From CAYYYP01 sp964475985 (GTDB lineage Bacteria > Bdellovibrionota > UBA1018 > CAYHWW01): DNA of 64,000 nucleotides. The position numbers were made by a program, and so were the translations under genes. The stretch lies in NCBI GenBank assembly GCA_964475985.1, contig CAYYYP010000011.1, positions 15,393 to 79,392 of the forward strand. Direction: 5' to 3'. The notes beneath the pieces were generated by a model. It saw only the letters and a list, made by a program, of their open reading frames with translations. It did no database searches and had not been told where the DNA came from. Shown piece by piece: positions 1 through 9,036 of this stretch; position 1 is the stretch's first letter; each line of letters starts with the position of its first letter.

Positions 1-13
1 CCCCAATATCGAT

Positions 14-27
14 CATCCGAAAGGATG
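14..27 (-). terminator. Small hairpin just past moaA
   Basis: CATCC-GAAA-GGATG forms a 5-bp stem with a tetraloop directly downstream of the moaA stop. No clear T-tract follows before the window edge, so it may be a weak terminator or chance. Confidence 0.3.
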
Positions 28-35
28 CTGCTTCG

Positions 36-1067
36 CTAGCCACCGATGGCTGCAAGGTTCCATGTGTTTCCATAATTTCCTTCATGTAGAAAATGAGAGA
101 CGGGCTTTCCTAAAATAAGCCGCTGAATCTCGTGAGTGAGTGCTTCTTGAGAGTCGTCTGAGCTTAAGTAGCGCCGTAGTGAAGCGTCTCCATCGCCAAA
201 AAGGCAAAGTCTCAGTGCTCCTCTGGAAGACACTCGAAGCCTGTTACAAGTTTTGCAAAAGTCTTTTGAGTAAGGTGCGATAATCCCAATTGTGCCCAGG
301 TAGTTTGGATGCTCATAAGTCACAGCAGGACCATCATCCACTTTGCGAGAAACAGGTTTCCATCCAGCCTTTAGAAGCTCAAATTGAACAATGCCTCCTG
401 AGAGATGTTTCTCGTCAAAAAGGGCTTGGTTTTTACCCGTGCGCATGAGCTCAATAAACCTTACACTGATGGGCCGATCTCTAACCCATTCCATAAAGTG
501 AGAGAGCTCATCGCCGTTACTCCCTTTCAGTAAAACAGCATTGATTTTTATGTTTTCAAACCCAAGCGTCAAAGCGTGCTCAATTCCCCGCATGACCTCA
601 CTAAAACGATCCATGCCTGTAATCCTATAAAAGCGATCAGGATCAAGGCTATCCAGGCTTACGTTGATGGAGGTCACGCCTGCATTTCTTAGGGGGAGCG
701 CAAGCTCTCTGAGCCTATTGCCGTTAGTTGTAATCGCGATTTTTTTGATTTGAGAAATGCAGGAGATTGCAGATGCGATCTCAACTAAGTCTCGTCTCAC
801 GGTGGGTTCTCCACCCGTAAGCCTGACCTTTTGAATCCCGAGGCGAGAAAATCCTTGAACAAGCCTTGTGATTTCATCTACTGAGAGTTCAGAGTCTTGG
901 GAGAGTGGACCTTGATAGCCATTGGGTAAACAATAGACGCAGCGAAAGTTACAGCGATCCGTTACCGAAAGGCGCAGATAGACAAATTGTCTTTCATACG
1001 TATCAACTAGTTTGTCCAATCCAAGTCTCCTTTCCAAAAACCGGGAGGCGTCAGTGTTTCCACTCAT
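36..1067 (-). CDS. moaA: GTP 3',8-cyclase MoaA
   Basis: Cytoplasmic radical SAM enzyme that makes the first molybdenum cofactor intermediate from GTP. Of its 343 residues, C39-x3-C43-x2-C46 bind the SAM cluster, TGGEP lies near residue 86, and C271-x2-C274-x13-C288 fit the second, GTP-binding cluster. The protein ends in the expected Gly-Gly tail. Length and motif order are normal for MoaA. It is the last gene of the minus-strand operon that encodes a molybdopterin reductase, so it probably boosts cofactor supply for that enzyme; no other moa or moe gene is visible here. A short AGGG lies immediately before the ATG. The identification is firm. Confidence 0.95.
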   Translation of the reverse strand: MSGNTDASRFLERRLGLDKLVDTYERQFVYLRLSVTDRCNFRCVYCLPNGYQGPLSQDSELSVDEITRLVQGFSRLGIQKVRLTGGEPTVRRDLVEIASAISCISQIKKIAITTNGNRLRELALPLRNAGVTSINVSLDSLDPDRFYRITGMDRFSEVMRGIEHALTLGFENIKINAVLLKGSNGDELSHFMEWVRDRPISVRFIELMRTGKNQALFDEKHLSGGIVQFELLKAGWKPVSRKVDDGPAVTYEHPNYLGTIGIIAPYSKDFCKTCNRLRVSSRGALRLCLFGDGDASLRRYLSSDDSQEALTHEIQRLILGKPVSHFLHEGNYGNTWNLAAIGG

Positions 1068-1080
1068 ACCCTGGCACGCA

Positions 1081-1100
1081 GATGAGTTAAGTCACTCATC
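1081..1100. repeat. Perfect 7-6-7 inverted repeat upstream of moaA
   Basis: GATGAGT-TAAGTC-ACTCATC sits 14 bp before the moaA start, between tatA and moaA. It has the arm-spacer-arm geometry of a dimeric regulator site. Its core differs from the two Fnr-type boxes in this window, so it may bind a different factor or act as a small RNA hairpin. Confidence 0.4.
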
Positions 1101-1177
1101 CAAACCGTGCGGCCCAAGTCTCCTTGTCACTTTAAAAAATGGGTTAGGAGCTAAGGCTCGGAGTTTTTCTAAAACGT

Positions 1178-1465
1178 CTATGTGGTGACCTTTTTTTCTT
1201 CCTCTTCCACAACAATGCCTGCCCTCAATTCTTGCTTGTTTTGAGGAGAAATCGAAGGATCTACCTTTTGTTGTCCTTGTCCAATTTGTAGCGGCTGCTG
1301 CTGAGACGGGCCAGATTCAAAAGGACTGCGACCGCCTTCGGTTGCCGCTTTAAAGGCACGAATCGCACTCCCCATGCTGGCCCCCAGCTCTGGCAGCCTT
1401 CTTGATCCAAAAAGAAGAGCAATGAACCCTAAAATAATTAAATGACTGGTACTTAACCCTAACAT
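1178..1465 (-). CDS. tatA: Twin-arginine translocase TatA/TatE
   Basis: Small inner-membrane component of the Tat exporter, 95 residues. One N-terminal membrane helix (about residues 6-20) is followed by the FGSRRLPELG hinge and an amphipathic helix. The tail is Gln-rich and then acidic, as in many TatA proteins. AAGGAG precedes the start at good spacing. It lies 22 bp downstream of the chaperone gene, inside the operon whose catalytic subunit carries a Tat signal, so it is probably an extra TatA co-expressed to export that complex. No tatB or tatC is seen here. Confidence 0.9.
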   Translation of the reverse strand: MLGLSTSHLIILGFIALLFGSRRLPELGASMGSAIRAFKAATEGGRSPFESGPSQQQPLQIGQGQQKVDPSISPQNKQELRAGIVVEEEEKKVTT

Positions 1466-1486
1466 ACGTCTGTTACTCCTTCCACT

Positions 1487-2212
1487 TTATTTAGTGCATC
1501 CTACGGAGCCTCCACAGCTCATCTCGGCTTGATCAGCACTATCTCCACCAAGCCAACTTTCTTTTTCGACTTCCACGCCCAGCTTCTTGCATTCTTCCGC
1601 TACAAGATCCTTGCAGTACTGGAACACAGCGGAATAAAAAGAGCTTGAACTCACTCCTGGTCGCTCGCAGATGGCTCCTATGAATCTTCCTAAATGGTCT
1701 TTTAAGAACTTTTTTCTGGCATCTAGGACGATCTCGATTCCTTCCTCATCGGAAGCTTCGATGAGAAGTGTGCTCTTCAATACTAAAAGAGCATAGAACT
1801 CGAGCTCAACGGATACGTGATCGAGCATCTCGGCCTGAACTCCATCGCCACCTGTCTCAAGTCCAAAGGCTCGGTAGAATCCCGCGATATCGACAAGCTG
1901 AGTGCCTTTGACCATGGCACGCTCACGCCCATACTCAGATTCATAAAGTGAGTTGACCTGTTTACCTCGGTCAAAAGAATCAATGTACTCGGAGCGAAGG
2001 TCGTCTAGGATCTTTGCGCTCCCTAAGACATCCGAAAGCCTTGCCTTGAGTTCGCTTAAGCGAACTCTCATCGAATCACTTAAGCCTTTTTCTAGGTCTC
2101 CGCTCTCAAGAAGCGTTGGCACGTTTTCCTGAAACCCATCACCGGGATAGGAAGCCAAGAGTGAGGCCAAAACAAATCTGGGTCCTGAAGAATCTTGTCT
2201 AACGTCAATCAT
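1487..2212 (-). CDS. TorD/NarJ-family molybdoenzyme chaperone
   Basis: Cytoplasmic all-helical chaperone, 241 residues, expected to bind the Tat leader and apo form of the catalytic subunit until cofactor insertion. Family features are weak but present: an N-terminal helical part with LLASYPGD, a YESEYGRE segment near residue 95, and the later DHVSVELEFYALL helix, which resembles the DHLxxELEFM signature of TorD/NarJ proteins. The chosen ATG overlaps the previous stop as ATGA and has GGAGG upstream; an upstream in-frame extension would run into the haem subunit gene. A Cys-rich tail (CGGSVGC) is unusual. Its position after the alpha, beta and gamma subunits matches the Ebd/Ser/Ddh gene order. 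Confidence 0.8.
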   Translation of the reverse strand: MIDVRQDSSGPRFVLASLLASYPGDGFQENVPTLLESGDLEKGLSDSMRVRLSELKARLSDVLGSAKILDDLRSEYIDSFDRGKQVNSLYESEYGRERAMVKGTQLVDIAGFYRAFGLETGGDGVQAEMLDHVSVELEFYALLVLKSTLLIEASDEEGIEIVLDARKKFLKDHLGRFIGAICERPGVSSSSFYSAVFQYCKDLVAEECKKLGVEVEKESWLGGDSADQAEMSCGGSVGCTK

Positions 2213-3084
2213 TTTTGATTTCCTCCACCGCTTGTCAATTGAAGGGGAACCCAAGCCATGGTGACGCATTTTCTTGCACCCACTTCTTGTTTCGCTCCTT
2301 GCCATACGGCAAACGCGACAAAGCTATCCTTTGTCGGATCAAGTACTGAGCCATTCTCTCGTTTCAATGGCCTTGCAATCACGACAGACCATTCACCCTT
2401 ACTCCAAACGCCGTGACCAATAGCCATTCTGTTTTCAATGACTGAGCTACTTCCAAAGCCTTCAGCAAAAATCTCGTCAACTGCACTTGCTTTTGCGTAG
2501 GATTGAGGATTGCCTTCAGCTTTACCAGGCGAGTAGATTTCTCTTTTTTCTTCCGTCAGCCCCTTGACCTTTCCTGGATCTTTAAACTCCATGGGATACA
2601 TATCCGGATTCATATTGGGATAGAGATCCTTCATCTCTGGTTTTCCCTTTTCTAAATCCCTTTGATACTGCGCTCGCCAATGAAAGATGTGTACAGGGTT
2701 ATCTTTCGCGCCCATGAAAATCGGAGGAGGAGAGCCTTCTTTCACAGGAAACTGAATGGCGACCGCATCTGAAAATTCTCCTAATTTTCCTGCCTCTGCT
2801 TTTTGATCCGCATGCCACTTAAGCCTAAAGGCTATCCATTTTCCGTCTTGTAAGGATTGCACTTGAAGGGCCGCAGTGGTGGTGGTCTTTGGCCTTGGGA
2901 TCGCCATGGGCTGAGCCATGAGCGAAACGTTTTCTGATTTCACATCCTTCCAGAGAGACTCATCGAAGGCCTCTTTAGAAAGATCATGCGTGGTCTTTTG
3001 AACCTTAATTTCACTAGCAAATAAGCTTGCCTGAGAGAAAAAGGCAAAGCCTACGACTACTAGTGTTGCATATCGAATTTTCAT
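2209..3084 (-). CDS. Type II DMSO-reductase-family haem b (gamma) subunit
   Basis: Exported 291-residue protein resembling the gamma subunits of ethylbenzene dehydrogenase, dimethylsulfide dehydrogenase and selenate/chlorate reductases, which hold one haem b and pass electrons to or from soluble cytochromes. A signal peptide covers roughly residues 1-23 (MKIRYA... ending ASLFASE). The body shows the family pattern of short beta strands with VAIQFP, FHWRAQYQRD and a late GHGVW...WSVVIARPL block. The start was chosen for GGAGGT nine bases upstream and because it begins the signal peptide. No membrane NarI-type cytochrome is encoded nearby, so the complex is probably soluble in the periplasm. 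The substrate cannot be read from this subunit. Confidence 0.8.
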   Translation of the reverse strand: MKIRYATLVVVGFAFFSQASLFASEIKVQKTTHDLSKEAFDESLWKDVKSENVSLMAQPMAIPRPKTTTTAALQVQSLQDGKWIAFRLKWHADQKAEAGKLGEFSDAVAIQFPVKEGSPPPIFMGAKDNPVHIFHWRAQYQRDLEKGKPEMKDLYPNMNPDMYPMEFKDPGKVKGLTEEKREIYSPGKAEGNPQSYAKASAVDEIFAEGFGSSSVIENRMAIGHGVWSKGEWSVVIARPLKRENGSVLDPTKDSFVAFAVWQGAKQEVGARKCVTMAWVPLQLTSGGGNQK

Positions 3085-3125
3085 ACGGGGTAAACCTCCT
3101 TTCAACACGCCACGACTCGAAAGAA

Positions 3126-4256
3126 CTATGGTGTGTTGTTCCTAATTGCTCCTAAGTTTTGGTCATAAGCTGTGCGATCAATCATGGGCTCAGTAACGGG
3201 AACACTCACGATCTCATCTCCTTTTTCGTCATAGCCGTAAGCAATGCCGCTTTTTACTTTAAAGGAGTGAATGATCCGATCCGTACTTCCCATGAGAACC
3301 AATAACCCTTGCGCTACAGGGTCTTCGTGAAGCTTCTGATAGCGACCAATGGCTTCATCCACAAGTGGCCCAAACATTTGAGTGAGATACTCCCGGTTCG
3401 CATGAACGGGTGGAATGTAATAGATATTCGGCTCAAGCCCAAGCTGTGGGTAATACGGAAGAGCAAGTCCTTTCTTATGAATAAGGTAATCAACTGGGTT
3501 ATCCTCGCGTGCCTTCCACGGCGGGTTGACGAAACCCATAATGCGAATTTTGCCAATGCAGTTTTGAACACACATCGGTTGATATCCCTTTTCAACGGCT
3601 GGATAGCAGCCCACGCACTTTTCGCTTGTGCGCGTGTAGGCGTTGTACATTGATTTCTTGTAAGGGCATGCCCTCACGCATTCGCCGTAGCCTTTGCAGC
3701 GGGATTGGTCGATTAAGACAATTCCATCTTCCTCGCGCTTATAAATTGCTTTTCTTGGGCATGAGGCAAGGCAAGCGGGATAAGTGCAATGAGCACACGT
3801 TCTTGGAAGATAGAAAAACCAATTGTCATGAGGAAGACTTAGGTGCTCACCTTTTGCGACATTTCCCGTGCAGTCATCTTCTCCGTTATTCGGGTACATC
3901 CAATCTTCATCAGTGGGATGAAAGTTAACCACTCGCTCATTAGGCTCAGTTGCTTCAAAAATCGTTTTACCACGATAAGGTTCATGCTTTGCCCATTGCT
4001 GATGACCAAGCTTCTCAAGAACTCTCACGTCCCAAGCTAGGGGGTAACTTCCATAGGGCTTTGTCTCTACGTTGTTCCAAAACATGTACTCTTGGCCTTT
4101 GCCACTGGTCCAAGTGGTTTTGCAGGCTAAGGAGCAAGTCTGGCAGGCAATGCATTTATTGAGATCAAATACGATGGCCCACTGTCTTTTGGGGCGATTC
4201 TCCTCGTAGGGATATTCCATTTCACGATTGAGATGCCAGTTCTTTACTTTTGCCAT
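3126..4256 (-). CDS. Iron-sulfur (beta) subunit of a NarH/NxrB-type complex
   Basis: Electron-transfer subunit, 376 residues, with four cysteine groups: CIACQTCSLACK, CAHCTYPACLASCP, CKGYGECVRACP and CVGC...CVQNC. This is the four-cluster arrangement of NarH, EbdB and NxrB. In the third group Tyr (CKGYGEC) takes the place of the NarH Trp in CRGW, which fits the [3Fe-4S] site of this family. Stretches such as GQEYMFWNNVETKPYG and YPQLGLEPN are close to what I recall of nitrite-oxidoreductase-type beta subunits. There is no signal peptide, so it should be co-exported with the Tat-bearing alpha subunit. The ATG at 4256 has AAAGGGG upstream; an in-frame TTG two codons earlier is less likely. It follows the alpha gene directly. 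Confidence 0.9.
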   Translation of the reverse strand: MAKVKNWHLNREMEYPYEENRPKRQWAIVFDLNKCIACQTCSLACKTTWTSGKGQEYMFWNNVETKPYGSYPLAWDVRVLEKLGHQQWAKHEPYRGKTIFEATEPNERVVNFHPTDEDWMYPNNGEDDCTGNVAKGEHLSLPHDNWFFYLPRTCAHCTYPACLASCPRKAIYKREEDGIVLIDQSRCKGYGECVRACPYKKSMYNAYTRTSEKCVGCYPAVEKGYQPMCVQNCIGKIRIMGFVNPPWKAREDNPVDYLIHKKGLALPYYPQLGLEPNIYYIPPVHANREYLTQMFGPLVDEAIGRYQKLHEDPVAQGLLVLMGSTDRIIHSFKVKSGIAYGYDEKGDEIVSVPVTEPMIDRTAYDQNLGAIRNNTP

Positions 4257-4262
4257 AATCAA

Positions 4263-7200
4263 TTACCCCTTTCTCTTCATGAACCGGCCTTTGAGATACT
4301 CTTTCATTGCCTGGTTTTCGTAAGTTGGTCTAAAGCCAAGAGATGCTGGCCTCCAAAGCCCTTCGCCGTTCATTCCGCCTTCTTCAGCTTTTGTGATGCG
4401 CACAAATGCCTCGCGAGGAGCTCCTACTGGACAGTGGATGTCTGGAGCGAAACCTTTTTCGATTCCTTGTCCAAACATTCCCTTATGGACAAGGGTATCA
4501 GTCATGAGTGTAGGTCTAAGCCATGCGCGAGTAGCACTTTGGTGACTTCCGTACCGGTACATCGACTGATAATTGGTTTCAGCACTTTTGGCTAAGCCGT
4601 CAGGACGGCTCTCTTGAGCCTTCACACTCCCAAAGGTCGCGCCATACATGTTATGCCAGGTCCGTGCGATCCCTCGAGGAGTGCCAGGATAGTACCTGGC
4701 TCTGAGCATGAGTCTTGCGACTTTGTATTCTTCAGTGCCCTTTTTCCAATTCCGATAAGGTCTGTCTTCCGGATCAGCATCGATATAGACGTAATCTCCG
4801 TCTTGAATTCCAAGCTCTTTTGCATCCAGTGGATTGATATCCACATAGCCTTCAACGTTGGATGGCATCCTTTTATCGTGTCGATACACATCGCCAAACG
4901 GTCCAAACCAAATCGCAGTGTAATCGGTGTCAATTGGAGTGGAATGCGCTCCATGCCGATACTTTGGAGTATGATAGACGTGAGTATGAAGCTTCAGTCG
5001 GAGCGGATGCTTTGAGGCTAGAACTTCATCCGTGGTCATCTGAACATTTCTTACTTGTCTTGCTTCACAGGAAAGGTCGCTTGATTTTAAGCCATAATCC
5101 TCAGGCGTCTTAGGACGAATACCTTCGTGTTTTTGCCCCACAAGGACGTTGGGTTCATGCGGAGTGGAGTCAACTGGTTCACGGTAAACAACAATATTTT
5201 CTCCGCTGTCAATGAACTCCTGCTCAAATCGATAAAACTCAAGTCGCCCAGATTTCGTATGCCAGGGCTGCTCGGATCGTGCTTGCTCATAAGAGGACAC
5301 TCTCGGGTAGGTTCTTGAATTCATGATTGCAGGAATCCCTTGTTTTGCTTTAGCCTCAAGGTCTGCGATGTTGTAGCCCTTCAAAGTAAAGGAGTGATCA
5401 ATGATCCTTTGCAAGTACTCTTCAACATTGTTTTCAAGGGCAAACTTCCAATAGTCCTTCATCCTAGAATCACCCACAACCTCTCCAAGACGCTTTGCCA
5501 CGCCAGCGATGACTTCAATATCGCCTTGAGTGTCAAAGATTCTTGGGAGATCGGAGCGAGGAAAAATCTGCACAAATGGATTTGTGTACGACCCGCACAT
5601 GTCGGGGTAACGAAATTCAGCCCAGCTATCGATGGCAAAAACTAGATCAGCGTACTCACAAGAGCCTGTCCACCACCAATCGGAGTAAGCAATAAACTCG
5701 ATCCGAGGAAGCGTGTTATTGACGACATCAAAGTGCCATTTGACGTTCCCGATAACGGAGTTTGAATTGTTCAGCCACATGCTTTTCGTAGGCGCTGGAA
5801 GATGGCCTTTTCCGGTGAAAAGTTTATTACCCACTCGAAGAGGACGCTCTCCATAGTTGAAATAATGGAGTGATTCGTAATGCGCATACTTCTTTAAGCT
5901 GATCTTGCCGCCTTTTTTAAGCTGCGGATTGAATGGGTCTTCTGCAATGTACATTGGCTCGCCGCCAAACAGAGCTGACCGATAATTACCGGAAAAGCTA
6001 CCCACGTTGCCCCCCGGAAATCCTACGTTTCTTGTCAATGCGCCTAAGAGAAAAAGTGCTCGGTCTTTAAGATCTGAGTTAAAAAACTGATTTGGCCCCA
6101 TGCCACAAGCAATGATGGTTCCCTCTCTATTGGCTGCCATCTGCTCAGCAAGCGAGGTGATGGCTTTTTTCGGCGTACCTGTGATTTGAGAGGTCTGCTC
6201 GGGAGTAAAGTTCGCGTTCAAATATTCTTTCATGAGATTAAATACGGTGCGAACCTTTACTTTTTTGCCATCAAGAAGTGTTACCTCACGGGCCGCAAAA
6301 AGATCGGCATGAACTTGTTTGCCTTTGTGATTTTTTCCATAGTCATCTCGGCTCACTGGAACAAGTTTTTTAGTCTTCTTGTCAATCACGACTGAAGACC
6401 TAAAATCACCTCTCATCGATTCTGGTGCAAATTGTGTTTTTTGCTCAAGAGGGGGAGGATTTGATTCTCCTTTTTTAATAAATTGAATGGACTCAAGCTC
6501 AGGCTCTTTAAATCCAGCGATCACTTCATCAGGGCGCAATGGTTGAAGAGTATCCATCCGGACCAAAAAAGGTAGATCCGTACTCGTTTCCACAAAGTCA
6601 CGGTCATAAAGATTCTTTGACATGATGACTTGAGCCATCCCCAGCGCAAAGGCTGGATCAGTGCCTGGACGAATGACAACCACTTCATCAGTCTTTGAAG
6701 CCGTTGCACTGTATTCCACGGTAATAGCAACAGTCTTTACACCCTTAAGCCTTGCCTCGGTTAACCAATGGGAATCGGGCATCTTGGTCGTAATCCAGTT
6801 CATGCCCCAGACCAGCACCAACTTTGCTCGCTCAACTGTAAAAAGATCAAAGTCATTACTTTGCTCACCAGTCACCATCGGATGCCCTGGCGGAAGATCG
6901 GTGTGCCAACTGAAACTATCCCAACCCCTAGCCCCCACCGCTTCATCAGGGCCAACACCACGGTTTTTTGAATCTAGTAGCGCCATCATGTTAGCAAAGC
7001 GATAAAGACCATAGAACCGTGTTGCACCAATGAAAGCCATCCCTCCACGGAATTTGAGAGTCTGAGTGCCAGCTCCTTCCATCGCGTGAATCATGGATTC
7101 ATCGTAGCCTTGAGTTTTTAAGAGCTTCGCGCCAGCTTCTCCCGAGTAGGTCTTGCTGATATTGGCAAAAGCTTTAGCAGCGTAATCGTAAGCATCCTCC

Positions 7201-7748
7201 CAACTCACTCTGAGCCACTTATCTTTTCCTCGTTGAAAGTATTTTTGATCAGGAGCTCCGGATACGGAGTCCCGAGGAAAGTCCGCTTCAACCCATTCTT
7301 TAAATCCGCGTCTGACCATTGGGGCCTTTACCCGACGATCGCCATAAAAACGTCTCACAAGTGCAAGCCCTTTTTGGCAGATCCTAGGGTCCCAGCGATG
7401 AGAAGCTTTATTGCCATAGAGGTCAGTTGCTTTTCCGTACCCGTAACTTGGCCCAATTCGGGCAACCACGCCGTTTTTCACATAGGATTTAAGTAGGCAA
7501 TTGTGAGTGTCATTGGGCGCACATAGAAAAACAAAGCTTGAGTCGTAATCAAAAATATTCCGGTATGCTTTTTCCCAATCGCGATTGGGATAGAAGGCGA
7601 GAGGATTATCCACCTGTGTAGGCTTAAAGTACCGAATCGGCGCTCCAAAAAGCGTTCGACTGGAGAGCGCTGCACCAACTACAGCCATTCCTTGTAAGAA
7701 TTTTCTGCGACCTTCGTTTGCTCCGCCATTGTTGCCTTCATCACTCAT
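4263..7748 (-). CDS. Molybdopterin catalytic subunit, NarG/NxrA type, Tat-exported
   Basis: Catalytic subunit of 1161 residues of the type II DMSO reductase family, most plausibly a periplasmic nitrate reductase. GRRKFLQG at residues 13-20 and a hydrophobic stretch form a Tat signal. C76, D80, C84 and C124 have the 4-4-40 spacing of the NarG H-C-C-C cluster motif, with Asp in second place. [16 protein letters not shown] (residues 281-296) matches the NarG block holding the Mo-ligand Asp, here D284. A C-terminal molydopterin-dinucleotide-binding domain follows. Neighbours (gamma subunit, TorD-type chaperone, TatA, MoaA, Fnr-type regulator, nitrite reductase) favour nitrate reduction. The Nxr-like features leave nitrite oxidation or another oxyanion possible. 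Confidence 0.92.
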   Translation of the reverse strand: MSDEGNNGGANEGRRKFLQGMAVVGAALSSRTLFGAPIRYFKPTQVDNPLAFYPNRDWEKAYRNIFDYDSSFVFLCAPNDTHNCLLKSYVKNGVVARIGPSYGYGKATDLYGNKASHRWDPRICQKGLALVRRFYGDRRVKAPMVRRGFKEWVEADFPRDSVSGAPDQKYFQRGKDKWLRVSWEDAYDYAAKAFANISKTYSGEAGAKLLKTQGYDESMIHAMEGAGTQTLKFRGGMAFIGATRFYGLYRFANMMALLDSKNRGVGPDEAVGARGWDSFSWHTDLPPGHPMVTGEQSNDFDLFTVERAKLVLVWGMNWITTKMPDSHWLTEARLKGVKTVAITVEYSATASKTDEVVVIRPGTDPAFALGMAQVIMSKNLYDRDFVETSTDLPFLVRMDTLQPLRPDEVIAGFKEPELESIQFIKKGESNPPPLEQKTQFAPESMRGDFRSSVVIDKKTKKLVPVSRDDYGKNHKGKQVHADLFAAREVTLLDGKKVKVRTVFNLMKEYLNANFTPEQTSQITGTPKKAITSLAEQMAANREGTIIACGMGPNQFFNSDLKDRALFLLGALTRNVGFPGGNVGSFSGNYRSALFGGEPMYIAEDPFNPQLKKGGKISLKKYAHYESLHYFNYGERPLRVGNKLFTGKGHLPAPTKSMWLNNSNSVIGNVKWHFDVVNNTLPRIEFIAYSDWWWTGSCEYADLVFAIDSWAEFRYPDMCGSYTNPFVQIFPRSDLPRIFDTQGDIEVIAGVAKRLGEVVGDSRMKDYWKFALENNVEEYLQRIIDHSFTLKGYNIADLEAKAKQGIPAIMNSRTYPRVSSYEQARSEQPWHTKSGRLEFYRFEQEFIDSGENIVVYREPVDSTPHEPNVLVGQKHEGIRPKTPEDYGLKSSDLSCEARQVRNVQMTTDEVLASKHPLRLKLHTHVYHTPKYRHGAHSTPIDTDYTAIWFGPFGDVYRHDKRMPSNVEGYVDINPLDAKELGIQDGDYVYIDADPEDRPYRNWKKGTEEYKVARLMLRARYYPGTPRGIARTWHNMYGATFGSVKAQESRPDGLAKSAETNYQSMYRYGSHQSATRAWLRPTLMTDTLVHKGMFGQGIEKGFAPDIHCPVGAPREAFVRITKAEEGGMNGEGLWRPASLGFRPTYENQAMKEYLKGRFMKRKG

Positions 7749-7792
7749 GTCTCTCGTCTCCTCATCACGTCTCTTAAGTCACGGCTCAAGTT

Positions 7793-8182
7793 TCATTTCG
7801 TCTCTTCTAATTCTTTTGATAAATCTTTTGCCTCTCCACTTGATTGCGAGAGGACCCTCGTGCTTGGCCACTCCAGGCTCAAATTAGCTAGAATTGCGCC
7901 TCCCTGTCCCAGACGAAGTGCCGCTCGCCATCCGTTAGCGCGTGCTAACCAAATGCCCTCGGCATCTGCTTCAAGAGAAAGCTCATTGCCATTCATTTGA
8001 ACTCTGCACTTTGTCCCTGGAGTCATTGAAGATAGACTTCCTACAACAACCCAAGCGTCTTCTAACTTACGATCTTTTTCTTTATGCCAAGGCATGAGCT
8101 CTCGAAGTCTCTCAAGATCAATCTGATCGGTGAGGCTATGACCAAATCTTTGGAAAAAATCTCTCCTCGAGAGCCCACTCAT
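7793..8182 (-). CDS. Unknown 129-aa protein, possible degenerate Rieske-like fold
   Basis: Not firmly recognised. The N-terminus SRRDFFQRF looks like a twin-arginine motif, but the next 20 residues are charged and not hydrophobic, so it is not a normal Tat signal. Residues about 43-100 (AWVVVGSLSSMTPGTKCRVQ... then GIWLARANG) resemble the first strands of Rieske-type domains, but no C-x-H/C-x2-H cluster ligands are present. The start overlaps the stop of the preceding gene (ATGA), and the molybdoenzyme alpha gene begins 45 bp downstream. It may be an assembly or leader-handling factor for the complex; that role is inferred from position only. Confidence 0.7.
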   Translation of the reverse strand: MSGLSRRDFFQRFGHSLTDQIDLERLRELMPWHKEKDRKLEDAWVVVGSLSSMTPGTKCRVQMNGNELSLEADAEGIWLARANGWRAALRLGQGGAILANLSLEWPSTRVLSQSSGEAKDLSKELEETK

Positions 8183-9036
8183 GTTGAGCCTCCATAGACC
8201 GCAAGCGGGCTAGAGTCTTTGGCTAGGATTTCTGGGAACTTCTTTGCGAGCTCTTTACAAAAAGAATCATGAAGAAGTTTTCCGCCTGCTCCACAAAGCA
8301 CCCCCTCATCGGTTTCAAGTCGGTAATAAAGAGCTCCCTCTGAAAAGCCATCGATATGAAGGCAAACTCTCATCTTCTCAAAGCGCTTCGAGATCTCTTC
8401 CAACTCCTGAGTTAATTCTGAAGGCACGGGTCCATATTTTTTTAATGAGGTTGATTTGGATGATCGCTCTCGAGAAACCACGCGAGGAACGGAGTAATTC
8501 TCGGCAAAGAGAACATCCACACACTCTTGATCCCCGTGACCTAAACTACGATGTCTTGCCAGGCGCTCCGTATCACCGGCCCCCATGATGAGGCCATCCA
8601 GCGCCTCGCGCCAGTAATCACAGCCAAAGCTCTTAAGAGCGGAGAGTGAGACACATCCTTTTCTTTCAAGCACGAGCGCCTCGTTGTGAGAGCGCCATTG
8701 TCTTTGAAAACAAGGAATTTGAGTGCTCGCTAGGATTTCTGATAAATCCGAAGTCTCAAGACTTAAGCCTAAGAATCTAGAAACACTCACGCCGAGTTGC
8801 CGGCTATAATCGAAAACTTTTCTTAGAGCTTGATCTTGCAGCGCCTTTGGAACCTTTGACAAAAGATCTAGTTCTCGGGCGGCTAAGGATTTATCTCCGA
8901 TCGCCTCTGATTTGCCTTTTTCAATTAGAAGAGATTGAAGCGCCGAAAGTCTTGCCTTCTGCCAACGAAGGCCAAAGTCTTTCGCGTTAAACTCGGGATG
9001 CTCACAAACTCTGATGGATGTTGATTCTGCTTTCAT
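8179..9036 (-). CDS. Unknown 285-aa protein with HGDxxC motif
   Basis: Cytoplasmic protein without signal or membrane segments. The first 120 residues are mainly helical and contain several dispersed cysteines (CEHPEF, IPCFQRQ, KGCVSL). GHGDQECVDVLF near residues 166-177 resembles the H-G-D-x2-C signature seen in small-molecule-binding or hydrolase-like domains such as the L-2-amino-thiazoline-4-carboxylate hydrolase group; this is only a resemblance. The C-terminal 80 residues look like a separate alpha/beta unit (MRVCLHIDGFSEGALYYRL). ATGA junctions on both sides tie it to the molybdoenzyme operon. A maturation or regulatory role is possible. Confidence 0.7.
   Translation of the reverse strand: MKAESTSIRVCEHPEFNAKDFGLRWQKARLSALQSLLIEKGKSEAIGDKSLAARELDLLSKVPKALQDQALRKVFDYSRQLGVSVSRFLGLSLETSDLSEILASTQIPCFQRQWRSHNEALVLERKGCVSLSALKSFGCDYWREALDGLIMGAGDTERLARHRSLGHGDQECVDVLFAENYSVPRVVSRERSSKSTSLKKYGPVPSELTQELEEISKRFEKMRVCLHIDGFSEGALYYRLETDEGVLCGAGGKLLHDSFCKELAKKFPEILAKDSSPLAVYGGST

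Noticed and set aside
1081..1100. Third Fnr-type box
   Set aside because: Geometry is the same but the core (TGAGT...ACTCA) lacks the TGAYC...RGRTCA pattern of the other two.
4263..7748. Calling the operon a nitrite oxidoreductase for chemolithotrophic growth
   Set aside because: Nxr-like features are present, but the linked nirK, nnrS and Fnr-type regulator fit nitrate and nitrite reduction better, and no carbon-fixation or oxidase genes are nearby.
7793..8182. Tat signal peptide on the 129-aa protein
   Set aside because: SRRDFF is followed by charged residues and no hydrophobic core, so export by Tat is not supported.
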